From assembly GCA_030248135.1 (NCBI GenBank), contig JASANC010001719.1, positions 1 to 64,000 of the forward strand: a DNA stretch of 64,000 bases. The letters run 5' to 3'. The translations under genes were made by a program, and so were the position numbers. This document shows positions 46,401-59,000 of this stretch, in pieces (the first letter of the stretch is position 1; each line of letters starts with the position of its first letter). The DNA comes from Theristus sp. LFF4_11. Lineage: Eukaryota > Nematoda > Chromadorea > Monhysterida > Xyalidae. A model generated the notes under the pieces. The model saw only the letters and a list, made by a program, of their open reading frames with translations, was not told where the DNA came from and did no database searches.

Positions 46401-48000
46401 CGCTGATCACGGATTTTGGGATAGTTTTCTTACGTGAGCAACTCTAGATGCTGAATCGTGACGATTTCGGGCGAATCGGCCGTGGAAGTTGGCGAAATCG
46501 GTCCAGAAACGAAAAATAAGAAAAGGGTGTTTTCCAGGGTAATTCAATGCGCTGATCACGAATTTTGGGTTAGTTTTCTTACGCGAGCAACTCTAGATGC
46601 TGAATCGTGACGATTTCGGGCGAATCGGCCGTGGAAATTGGCGAAATCGGTCCAGAAACGAAAAACAAGAAAAGGGTGTTTTCCAGGGTAATTCAATGCG
46701 CTGATCACGAATTTTGGGTTAGTTTTCTTACGTGAGCAACTCTAGATGCTGAATCGTGACGATTTCGGACGAATCGGCCGTGGAAGTTGGCGAAATCGGT
46801 CCAGAAACGAAAAACAAGAAAAGGGTGTTTTCCAGGGTAATTCAATGCGCTGATCACGAATTTTGGGTTAGTTTTCTTAAGTGAGCAACTCTAGACGCTG
46901 AATCGTGACGATTTCGGGCGAATCGGGCGTGGAAGTTGGCGAAATCGGTCCAGAAACGAAAAACAAGAAAAGCGTGTTTTCCAGGGTAATTCAATGCGCT
47001 GATCACGGATTTTGGGTTAGTTTTCTTACGTGAGCAACTCTAGATGCTGAATCGTGACGATTTCGGGCGAATCGGGCGTGGAAGTTGGCGAAATCGGTCC
47101 AGAAACGAAAAACAAGAAAATGGTGTTTTCCAGGGTAATTCAATGCGCTGATCACGGATTTTGGGTTAGTTTTCGTACGTGAGCAACTCTAGATGCTGAA
47201 TCGTGACGATTTCGGGCGAATCGGCCGTGGAAGTTGGCGAAATCGGTCCAGAAACGAAAAACAAGAAAAGGGTGTTTTCCAGGGTAATTCAATGCGCTGA
47301 TCACGGATTTTGGGTTAGTTTTCTTACGTGAGCAACTCTAGATGCTGAATCGTGACGATTTCGGGCGAATCGGCCGTGGAAGTTGGCGAAATCGGTCCAG
47401 AAACGAAAAACAAGAAAAGGGTGTTTTCCAGGGTAATTCAATGCGCTGATCACGAATTTTGGGTTAGTTTTCTTACGTGAGCAACTCTAGATGCTGAATC
47501 GTGACGATTTCGGGCGAATCGGCCGTGGAAGTTGGCGAAATTGGTCCAGGAACGAAAAACAAGAAAAGGGTGTTTTCCAGGGTAATTCAATCCGCTGATC
47601 ACGAATTTTGGGTTAGTTTTCTTACGTGAGCAACTTTAGATACTGAATCGTGACGATTTCGGGCGAATCGGCCGTGGAAATTGGCGAAATCGGTCCAGAA
47701 ATGAAAAACGAGAAAACGGTTTTTCCAGGGTAATTCAATGTGCTGATCACGGATTTTGGGTTAGTTTTCTTGTATGAGCAACTCTAGATACTGAATCGTG
47801 ACGATTTATGGTGAATCGGCCGTGGAATATTGCGAAACCGGTCCAGAAATGAAAAACAAGAAAACGGTGTTTTCCATGGTAATTCATTACGCCGATCACG
47901 GCTTTTGGGTCAGTTTTTCTTTTGTGAGCGATTCTAGGTACTGAATCGTGACGATTTTGGGGAATCGGCCGTAGAAATGGCATAGGAGAAATCGGCCTAA
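46401..48000. repeat. 149-bp satellite, about eleven copies, inverted orientation
   Basis: CTGAATCGTGACGATTTCGG recurs at about 46451, 46600, 46749, 46898, 47047, 47196, 47345, 47494, 47643, 47792 and 47940, a period of 149. Inner copies are nearly identical and those toward 47800-48000 are diverged, as in arrays homogenised at the centre. It faces the array at 40199-41060 in opposite orientation. Confidence 0.95.
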
Positions 48001-48104
48001 AAAACGAAAAATGAAAAACCTGAGTTGTCCGGGGTTTAGAAGAATGTGTGACCAACGAATTGTGATTTTGGTCCGACCTTCGGGGCTTATGTAAAAGTCA
48101 GAAT

Positions 48105-49135
48105 ATTATCTAAAAATGCGTGAGACGCATATAAAAGGAGGAATATGGCCTTGTGTAAGCAGTGAAAGACTTGGCTCGACAACGCTTTTCAAGTCTCTGA
48201 TGTGGTACACACGGATACAAGTACATAAGGGTCATATTTTTGCGCCGCGTTTGTTTTTTTTTTGAAGCACGCCCCCCACCGATTCCGGAAACCCGAAGGT
48301 ACCAAACTCCGGTGGGATTGGGGAATGGACGGCTCACCATCCCGTGGAACCAATACCCTCGGCATGTGAGGGGGGCAGCCTCTAAGCCCCGCTCTGTCCT
48401 GGGGGCACCAGTGATCTTAGCCCGATTTCGGTTTCGGTGGCCTGCGGTCGCTATATCCCCGGAGGGCAGCGAATCCGAAAGTTTTCGTTTTCGTTTTCGT
48501 TTTGCTGAAAAGCGTAAAACTTTGAAGTTATTTTTTAATTGTTCTCTTCGATTTAATCTAAAATCACGCCATGTGCGAAATTCTGTAAATTCTGTGCAAA
48601 AACAGAAAAATTAGAGATTGCAAAACATTGTTGCATGTAGCTTTTTCGTTGTTGTTAACGTACGCACCGCTGTGTACACACCAGCACCAGTGACAAAAAG
48701 GAGTTGTCTTCCGTTGATTTTCACCTTTTAAACCGGTGTCACCTTCAACTAGTGTGGCAGGATAAACCGTCTGTCCCGTGAGTCATTGCCTTTGCCACAG
48801 GAGACCTTGCGTTCCGCAATGCTTCTGCGATACAATTTGTCCTGAACAAACCAGTGTCAGCGAGCTAAAGTCTGATTGTTATTTTAGTAGTTTTAGTGGT
48901 CGCTAAATGCCCGAAATCCGCAAATGTGAAAGGTCATTTGTCTACAATACAAAGCACGAGGGTTGCCATGTGCAACCGAAATCATAAATAAACGGCGCAA
49001 AAATATGACTCTTATGTACTTGTATCCGTGTGTACCACATCAGAGACTTGAAAAGCGTTGTCGAGCCAAGTCTTTCACTGCTTACACAAGGCCATATTCC
49101 TCCTTTTATATGCGTCTCACGCATTTTTAGATAAT
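48105..49135. mobile_element. DNA element with about 141-bp inverted ends
   Basis: 48105-48246 (ATTATCTAAAAATGCGTGAG and on) is matched in inverse by 48995-49135, nearly perfectly. The 750-bp core has a GC-rich block at 48270-48480 with GAAACCCGAAGGTACCAAAC and GGAATGGACGGCTCACC, then a short (TTTTCG)n run. The minus-strand frames in the arms are copies of each other and not genes. The family is unknown. Confidence 0.85.
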
Positions 49136-52100
49136 TTCAGTTTTTTTTAAATTGTGCATGCAGCAGTGGGTGGGTGTTCGAGAGTGGGAGGATTATGTAC
49201 AAGCAGTGCCAATTGTGTTGACAATTTGTCATCTATTTGAGGAATTCTATTTTTTACGTAAATTGGAATTGGCTCAAACTGAAAGCAGCTGCATACACGT
49301 ACATTTCATGAGATGCTAAGGGGCTATGTATATAAGCGGACCAATGTTATCATATTTCCATTGTTCATTGTAAAATGTACTTGTAAAATGAATTATTGAG
49401 ATATTTCTCTTGTGAAACAGTGAAAGGGCAAGAAAAAATATGCCGTATTAGAATCATAATCGAGTTCTGGGGTCATTAATCAAATCATGTGGAATTTCCG
49501 GGATAGAAATAATTTCCCCACATAAACGTTATTAAATTTATTTCTATACACACAAGGTTCGTTTCCCGACGTGACCATTTTTACGTTGCAATACCATGAT
49601 TGAAATTGAGTGACATCAGGAAATGGTTTATACTCACAGAAAAATGTTTAGATCACCAGATTATCTGAAATTGATTATTTTCAAAGTCCCATGAGACCAA
49701 CCAGTCGAGATTCTGCCCGCGTCCCAACCCGACCCGATACGTTGACATTTTTTTGTGTGAGAATTCTATTAACAGGCAATTTAGGGGATCAACACCATTC
49801 ATTTGAAAATACAAGAGAAACGGATTTCAAAGTTCGCTCTGACATCGTTTCAGAAAAATTGGTAGAAAATTTAAAGAAAAAACCTAAATTCTCATATACC
49901 CCAAGGTATTCCGATATCCCAGCGGTGACCTTCATTCATTCCTCCGCAAGGTATAAACGCGTTTGACCTTTTTTCCACAAACCAAGCTAAAAACGCAAGC
50001 ACACCGTGAGGCCAGGTGCGTAACGGTGAAAAAAAGCAAAATTGTTTGCTCAAGATGTGATGTGATTGCACAATTCTTTCCGGCCTCATTTTGTTATTCC
50101 CCATTTTGCATATTATTGATTTAGTGAGGGGATTTTGCACCTTCCGTTTCCTCAAGTGGCGTTATAGTGATCCAACAACATTCAATACGATTGACCCCCT
50201 GGGCATTTCAATCCGTCGCCACACATTTTACATTCGCTTAATCGCTCATTTGTGTTTTTCGTTGCAATTCATCTAAAATGCTTTTGCGAAACAAAAAAAA
50301 GACAACTTTTCTGTTTGTTTAACATGGCCACGACAACATGCTTTTCTAACAAAAGAGGCCAAGTTCAATGCAACTTGCAAACATGAAAGGTTACTTTGGA
50401 ATTTTTTTCAGAATTGTGTGGAAAACAAATGCTTCTGTAATGGGGAGGGGGGGGGGGGTAGGGTAGGGGTGTTTCTCTCCCCAAGCTCGCTCGCTCCGGC
50501 GCAACGCGCAAACTGCCGCGGAGGGGAGGGCAACAAAACAAAATGACGTTCACATGTAATTGACGCAGCAATCGGTGTCCAGAAAAAAATGGCGCCCAAC
50601 AGCAAACACACTTGAAGTTCAAAAAACTAAAATAAACACAAAAACAAATATGCGATGCGTATGTCGCCGAGCTTTCATTTCAGAACAAGGCAATTCTGAC
50701 AATCTGAAAAACTTTTCTCATTCTTCTTTGGATTTGCGTTTAATCCTGTTTTCCGTGTGTACTAATTTCAAGCCGTGAAACAAAACACGCGCTGTATTGA
50801 ACAAAGCTGTTTTTTATACCCACGACTTGAGTGGAGTGTTGCACCAATAACTTGTGGTACCATCTAATCTACCTGGAGTTTTCTAATGTCTTTCTGTAAA
50901 GTAGTTTGCCTCTCGAATTATGCTTTCGGGCGGGTCTCTGGAGACCGATACAAGGATTGTGAAGTCAAAAATCTGCTAAACAGTGCTCTTGAGTTTACAA
51001 ACTCGCATACCTGCTGGTGTGTAAGTAAGACTGTCAATCTGATTGAATGTAAGAACAACTATTTCACAAAGCGGGTCGTCACCACCACAATGCCTGTGAC
51101 TGCCCGAGAAAACACGCGATTTTTTAGAACTTTCTTCACTCGCGTCTCAATATGTTTCGTTTTGTTTGTTACAAAAGTCACGTCGAAAACTCTGCTGAAA
51201 CCCAGTACGTTATAAAAATCACCTGTAAAATTTTCCCACCTAAGAGCATCATTGTCTCTTAATATCGCCAGATCAGAAATGCACAACACAACAGTCGGGA
51301 GAACTGTTCCAACATCCCGTCCAACCAAAAATTCCCGTTTTTGGAAACATCAATGAACAACGTTTTCTTGGAGTGTGTGACGTGTGCGTGTTTCCAGCAG
51401 TGGTTGTTGCCTTATACTCAACAAATTTGAGAAAAACGCTGTTTTGCGTAATTTTGAGTTCAAATGCGACAAAATGAGCGTGTTCAAAATTCACACTGTG
51501 TCTGTCTCTCATTTCAAAATGGACAAACAAATATTGTGCCTTTTAAGATTCTGCCATTGGAATTTACAGAGTGTGTGTGTGTGTGGTGTTTTCATCTGAT
51601 GAAAAGTGGATTAAGTTGAACTGGAAAGCTCGGAAATGTGCAATAGTTTTGAAAGCACGTCACTTCAGTACAGCCTTGAATGTGGTCTGTGTGTGCTGAA
51701 AAACCTTCATTTGAGTCAGTTTTTTTATTGGACAATACTTTTCAAGGTGACCAAAGTGCCTGTTACATTCCCGAGAAAGTTGTCTGCCCTGTGTCTTGAA
51801 CAATCAGAGAAGGTGACACATAATATAATTCAGTAAATAATGGTCTCGACACGAGACACACGACGCGACGCAACGCCCGTCTGGGGTGTTATTTTATTAG
51901 ACTGCGTTTTGTGACGGCGATTTTTATGCGCAATCAAACAAATACCGGTACACGCATTTTTTTCACGTGTAAACACTCCGTAAAACACACTTTAAGTTAA
52001 ACGCGAAAAATCGCTTTTTTTATTACGACAAAAGAATTATTTGCAGAAATAAATCTTATATGTATGTTGTGCTATGTGAATGTTACTGAATGCTTTTGCA

Positions 52101-53011
52101 GTGTGGATTATTAGCTTGTTAGTTTGTCGCTGAATTATACACAGCTAGAAAAGTTCTGCCCGCTTCAAATTATACCAGTGCGACGGTGTGGTGAACCGTG
52201 GTGTCGCAAACATGGCCGAACCGAATTTTGCACTACAACCAGCGTTTTTGTCTGATTTTACTGTTGTGCAACACAATCTTATTGTTGCACAATTCAAATG
52301 TGTTGGCAAAGCGTTTTTGGTGGGTGCTCGGAAAAAGAGAAAATCATCGCACGTCATTATCGATGTTTGCGCACCCTGTACCGCATCGCGGCACCACGTT
52401 CCCACAGCACAGCTCGTTGCACCGGGTGCGTGGTTGGCTCGCACTTGAAGTTCTACTTGTGCAGCAATCTGATTGATTTGGCAGTAATTTTTACGACTTT
52501 TCTTGTTTCAAACAGGAAATAGTAAACTGGGATGTTTTTTGGAGGCTTTGCTCGGCCATATTTCACCCGCGCAATAAAAATAAGGTTAGAAAAATAAATG
52601 TAGACGGTGTCCGTTTTCACCCAGCGGGTGTTTCTACTGAAGAACGCAAAATTTTAATTCACGCAGCGTGTTTTTTTGAAACTTGCTTCACGATTCGTTG
52701 ATTTTTCTGACGCTGCGTGTCTGTGAGCGCACGACGCTGTTTTCATTTAGAAATCGATGTTTATCAAGAATGATACAGGAGTTTGAAAAAAATGAAACTT
52801 CTGTTTCTCGTACGAAACCTAACTTTGATTCAAGTTGCAGAAATGGTGCGAATCGTTCGTGCAAAAATACGCGATTTCAGATTCTAGTCATTTGTCAGTG
52901 TCTCGTGTCACGTTTCGATCGTTTTTCACCGTTCAATATCGAAAATAGATAACTCAATTACTGACGTTGCAATTGTGCAGCAATTTTAGGAAAAACACAT
53001 TCAGAACAAAA
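49136..53011. other. Intergenic DNA upstream of the GRIP-like gene, no firm gene
   Basis: Frames at 49691-49966, 50091-50276 and 50886-51215 are open but show no family motif or supported splice sites. A GC-richer piece at 52188-52450 is open in several frames on both strands, so coding cannot be assigned. A G-rich run lies at 50440-50470 and a (GT)n near 51573. GTGCGACGGTGTGG recurs at 45497 and 52179. Confidence 0.4.
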
Positions 53012-56000
53012 ATGTCCACCTGTGAAAGCCGTCCGTCACCGCTGGTCGCACGACGTCGGAGTCAATCGGCCGTGTCGCTACGAGAACTCGACTGGCCTGA
53101 CGGAACGGTGCACAGATGCGCCAGCGCCGCCACCCAAAGTCACGTCAATTGTGGTCGCCAATTAGCGCCGCCACCAAGTTTCAATGCCGACAACAACGAC
53201 AACAACGACAACAAAGACAACAAAGACAACAACGACAACAACGACAACAACGACAACAACGACAACAACGACAACAACGACAACAACGACAACAACGACA
53301 ACTGTAATTCCGAGGATCACCATCGCCCGTTATCCACGGAGCGAACAGACGCGCGAGGTCGCCGATTCCGCCGCGTGTGGCGACTGGCGAAAGCGCACTC
53401 GATGCGAGTGATCACTAGCAATAATGTTACACGAGTCATCGCTAGCAATGATGCTACACAGTCATCGTATCACACAAGGAACCGTCGTTGTGAGGAACTT
53501 GTTGTTGACAGCAGCAGACAGAGTTTGAAGAAGCAGAGGAAATCGTCGGTGAAAAACTGCGGCGAACAACAACAACAACAACAACAACAACAGCAACAAC
53601 GCTGCAAGAGTCTGACGATCACTGGTATTTTAACCTTCTGTCCGAATAAAACTTTCACTTTTGTTTACAGGGTTTTTAAAGCGCGCATTTAAAAGGAGGT
53701 ATGAATAAAATGAAAAACGGGGGCCCGAAATGGTGTCGGATCACCCATTTGTCGCGGCAAATAATCCCGTTCGTTTTTTTTCAATTTTTAAAAAAGTGAC
53801 ATGTTTATTCGGACATCAGATATTGCCTCTTGCCTGTCACTTACACGTCACGAAAAAACGCTTTTTCTGCTGTTTCCGCTTATTTTGTTGTCGGAACGTT
53901 GCTTTTTGCGTTTGCGTTTTAAAAAGTTCACAAGCAGAGGACACTCTTTTGGCAACCGTGTGTGGCTCCATTTGAATAGAAAAACTTGCGGCCAAGAAAA
54001 ACCGGCCGAAATACACCGTTTTGGCCAAGTAAAAAAAAACAAAAGCGCTGTCATGCTATATCGTCTCGTCTCCACAGCAGTGGATCATTAGCTTTCATGC
54101 ATTGTGGATTGCTGATAGTCTTCTACTTGTTCATCATCAAAAAAAACCGCACGCCAATATAGTCTCTGGTCTTTCTCTCTGCGAAGTTTATAATTACATT
54201 TGCCACTGTCGATTTGACCAGATTGCGTTCCATCAAAACACGCATATGTCATTTGTGACTGCGACACAGAAAGCGCGACCAGCTCTAGCTACGTCAGCCA
54301 GAAACAAAAAGCGCTGTTTTTTTGTTCTCTCTCTTCGTCTACTTTGAAACAGAAACGACGTCAAACGACGCTGTCAAAAATGTTTGTTTAAATTGAACTG
54401 AACACTGTCAAGTCAAAAATGTGTTGATATTTTGATAAACCCTTCAGTCGAGTGAGTGTTTCTTCTGCATTGCTGGAAGAAATAAAGGCGCACGCACACG
54501 CGTTTTAAGCAAAGTAGAAAAACGCTAAAATTTAGTGGCGTCCACACGACAATTTCAGAACAAACCGGTTTCGTGCGTTTAAAAAACGCAACTTGGTCGG
54601 TTTTTTATTCAAATTTTTTTTTATATACCATAATGTGAATTAATTGCCAAACACAATTAGTTGATACTTTACAATGTGCGACAGTAATTCAGCACGCAAG
54701 TTTGGCAAAAGTATCTTGGCAAAGTAACTTACAAATGCTGCCTTAAGCGGTTAAAAAACGCCTTACCTTTTCATGCACTTTTCTTTCAAATTTCCATATG
54801 CAAATTTTTATTTGTGATATAAATAAAAGACCAATATGCTGCTTGGGTTGGCTTGTTGCAACGCATATACGTATGCGTGAAAACGACGTTCAACGTCAGT
54901 TTTAGCTTTGTGGGCTGAGAACTGACACCGCGAGGGCTTGACACTGTTTTGCGGTTTCATCCGGTTGGGCGAAGACCCGGGCTCGTCAGTTCAACACAGT
55001 TCAACCTCAAAAACAGTGTCCAGCTTTCGCGGTGTGTCAGTTCGCAAAAAAATCAAAGCAAAAACTGACGATAAAAGACCAAACATTGCGATAATGGTGA
55101 TAAAGCCGCAACGGTTGATGATTGTTCGTTGTTCTTCATCGTCAAAATTCTGTGCAATTCACTGTGTCGCCACGAAAATATCAAAGCACTGAAATAAGTA
55201 AATCTACATTCACATTCACTGCGCATTTTCAACTGACCTCCCTCATGATTTTAACCTGATGATATCATATTTTAACTAAAAGTCATGTACATGTACGTCA
55301 CATTTTCAGCAGCGTGTGACGCGACTGTGGAAACCGTTCAGTCAGTGCACATTTGGCAACAAATTGAGTGTACATAGGAACAACTTCCAGCTATAGACGT
55401 ACATTTTCCGATATGAATGCGTTTTTGCGTTTCAATGAACTCCACGCACGTTATACGTGCATATACACTCGCTTGCTGTCAGTGGCAGAGATTCATAAGT
55501 TGAATTCAAATTTCTGCTGCACTGATAATTGTGTTCGTGAGCCTATTCATTCATTGTATGCAGTATTAGATCTCAGTTCCTGTGTGTTAAGAAGTCATCA
55601 ACGGTTCAGTATGTCCATGTACTGCAACTTTTTACAAATATATCAGTTCCGTTTGTGTAATGTTGAAATGGAACGCGCCACATATTCGCTTCAGACGAAT
55701 GCCAACCGCTGCATGCCGCTGCTGCAAGCACCAGTAAACTGTCGAAATCGCATGGCTCCAAAAGTGCCAACAAGTCAAGCAAGCAGTCTCGAAAAAGTGA
55801 TGTCGAATCACAGGTATGTTACTGTTGACCACCATGTCAGTGTGTTAGTCGCATCCGCGTATCCGTGGTTGAGATCTGCCAAGGCAAAGTGCACCAAACA
55901 GGTTCGACGGAGCGTATCCGTCTGTATAAGCGAATAGCCTCATATTTCTCACCATGCCGAGATTGCCGTTTTCACCACGGGAAAGTAACCAAAATTCTCA

Positions 56001-59000
56001 CCGCAACTGTGCTCTCCTTCACGTTTTTCACTGAGAGAGATGAGTCAACAAATTGTTCTACTTTTCTACTTTATCACCGGACGCTGAACAAGTTGTTGAG
56101 CACCCTTTTGAATTGTTTTCTACACGCACACCAACGGAATCATCCGAAAATCTCAGCATCTGTTTCTTGTCGTCAGCAGCTCGCCCACCAACGGAACATG
56201 CGTCGGTCGGTGAGCGCGGGCGCGTCGACGATTTCACCCGGGGCGCCGTTTGGCGACGGGGCGACCGGGCTGGTCACCGTCGAACTCAGACGGCACAAGG
56301 GCGAAACGCTAGGCATCGGAATCGCAGGTTGGTTTCGTGGGATGCACATTCGGGGGGGGGGGGGGGCACAGCGGGACGCACGCTCTGTGATGTGGCGAAG
56401 TGTCACGTGGCCTTTAGGCTTAGACCGCGTTGGTCTCTTGTCTGTGCGTTCGGGGGATCGAGCCTCGCCGACGGGTGTATAGGCATTTAATGACAGAGAA
56501 AACTCGATGGGCGCCCTACTCGACGGCGTTTTGTATGCTTTTCTGGGTTAGCCGCCTGGCTAAAACCATTGCCTTAATAAAGATGTTGGTTCGTTCGTTC
56601 CAGGACACCTGTCCGGACATACCTTTCTGTAGCGTCGCAGTCAATGTCTATTATTGGTCAGTGGCCAACGACACGCCACTATGCCAATCTTAGTCCGTTT
56701 TTCATTGTGTGAGTGTGAGAGTGCCAAGCGCACACCGTTGGGCTGACCGGCCAACTGATACCACTGTCACACTGGGATCACTGGGTTAACTGAGAATTCA
56801 GGAAATGTGGATGCCGCCGGGAAAAAAAACCTGGAGCATTCTTGAAAAAGAGAACAACAGCAAAAAATTCAGGGAACACCAAAAAAGATTCATGAAGAGC
56901 GATTCTTTGTTGTATTTTAGGCGGAGCCGACAAGCCGTACCCGCCGACGGTGTCGTGTATCCGTGCGGGTAGCATCGCACATCGCTGCGACAAAATCCTC
57001 GTTGGTGACCGTCTCCTCTCGGTCAACGGCATCAAGGTAAAAGTATCTGACTTTTACAATTGACAATGCTAACAGGTGTTGATTTCAATGCACTGCACAT
57101 GAGTTCTGTTTTGTATATTGGATCATTTAAGCAACAAAAAAAACAGATTCAGACTGATGTTAGCCTTTGCCGTTAGGTTTTTTATCATTAGTCCTGGCGA
57201 CAATTTTTTATTTTTATTTGCAAAGGTGGACCAGCTTCGCCATGCCGACATCTACACGTTGCTCAAGAATGCCGGCGAAAAAGTGCGCCTGGAGTTCGCA
57301 TACAATTTGGCAGATGCCTGTGGGTCGTCGAGTTTTCTTTTGCGGAGATTTTCTTTATTAAGAAGCTTCAGAATTTTATTGACAATCATTGTCACGGCTT
57401 TAACTGTGGTACGGAATGGCCGAGTAAACATGGCAGCTTTTTTCAGGGTGCAAGGAGCGCGCGAAATTTGAATGAAAGAAAAAACGTTCAGAAACCCAAT
57501 CGTGTGTCAAATCGGACGTGTTTTTTTTTAACTAAGGGATTCTTTGTGCTATTCTGTTCATTCTTTCTTCCTTGCGCACATGATTGAGAATTATATTGGC
57601 ATATTTGAAAAATACAACTCCTAGTCTGGGGCGGATCCCGCCTTGAAGGACTGCCTTATTTAGTCGGCCACACTGTATGTAGCATGGATTTCTAAGTGAA
57701 TACAATTTCAAACAAGCGGACTCAATGGACTTTGGGTTTGGAAGAATCACGACTTTCAAATCGACCTGTGGTTCTTTTAGCCGTTTGTTTTTCAACATTT
57801 TTTCTGCGGTCAAATTCTCTCGCTGCACAAAACGTGACCACCATGCTGCACAAGTCAAAAGTCCGCCTGACTAAAGAGATCACACGAAATTCGCGGAAAA
57901 TCCGGTAAATCTCGCGGAAGATTCGTTGTTGTTGTTTGTCAGATTTTGAACGCCCGGCACACGCGGTCAGTCGCGCGACGGACATCATACTCGAGAAGGA
58001 GATGCACAGTTTCGGCTTCGTGATGCGCGGCGGCGCCTACGGTCCGGACGGCGCGAAATCACGGCCACTGACCGTAACGTCGATACGGCCCGGTGGACCG
58101 GCCGACCGGTGCGTGGCGCTTTTTATTTCACCTTCCATTCATGCGCATTTTGATTTTGCAAAACGCACGAGCTGTTGAGATAAAAGTATGCAGAGCCATG
58201 AAAGTTGACCTATTTTCAGACAAACGGCTAAAACATGGGTAATTTGTGCAGTCCGCTGTTTTCAAATGATAGCATGCTGATTGGCTGTGTCGAGCTAGTC
58301 AGGCACTGGAAAGACATAGTTGCACTGTTGCAATTCATTCTCCTAGTGGTTGAGTTGAGGTTGTTTTGTGGCTTTTGCACGTTTTGAGGTTATTTGTTTA
58401 TTACAGTTCCATCTTCATGCAACAGAAACAGAAACACAACCTCGAGAAACTGCAACAAAAACTGAAAAAAAACTTGGAAAGTATTGCAAAATGTTTCCCC
58501 TGTATGTCCAAACTTAACCACCAAAACCGGTGTTTTCAAAAAAGATTGTCTTCATTTTGAAAACAAAAACCGCCAGCAACGGATTGTGATCATCCGTGTT
58601 TTCCATGTTCCAGCGAAGGTCGACTTCGTGTCGGCGACCGCGTGCTGTCGATTGACGGCGTCGACGTGTACAGCGCCACGTTGTCCGCCGCGCAACATCT
58701 GCTCGATAACACTGCCTCAGAGGCGGTCACGATATCGATTGAGTACGATCGTTCCATTATTGGTTGGTGAAATCGCGGTGCATTTCGTTGTTACGGAAAT
58801 GTCACACTGAGCAAAATAGAAAATCAACTTGGGATAGAAACAATCGGATCAAACATCACGGGACATCATTTATTTCAGATGTATTACTTAACTTCATTTT
58901 GAAACTCACGTGACGTCACGTAAACTATCATATGACGTCATCTCCGATACCAGGTGACGTCAGTTCGGACACTACAAGACGTCATTTTGAAAATCACCAT

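Noticed and set aside
40199..48000. 149-bp direct repeats as a CRISPR array
   Set aside because: Whole 149-bp units repeat without unique spacers, and the genome is eukaryotic.
52145..52522. GC-richer coding candidate
   Set aside because: Three frames on two strands are open and none has a recognisable motif or clear splice pair.
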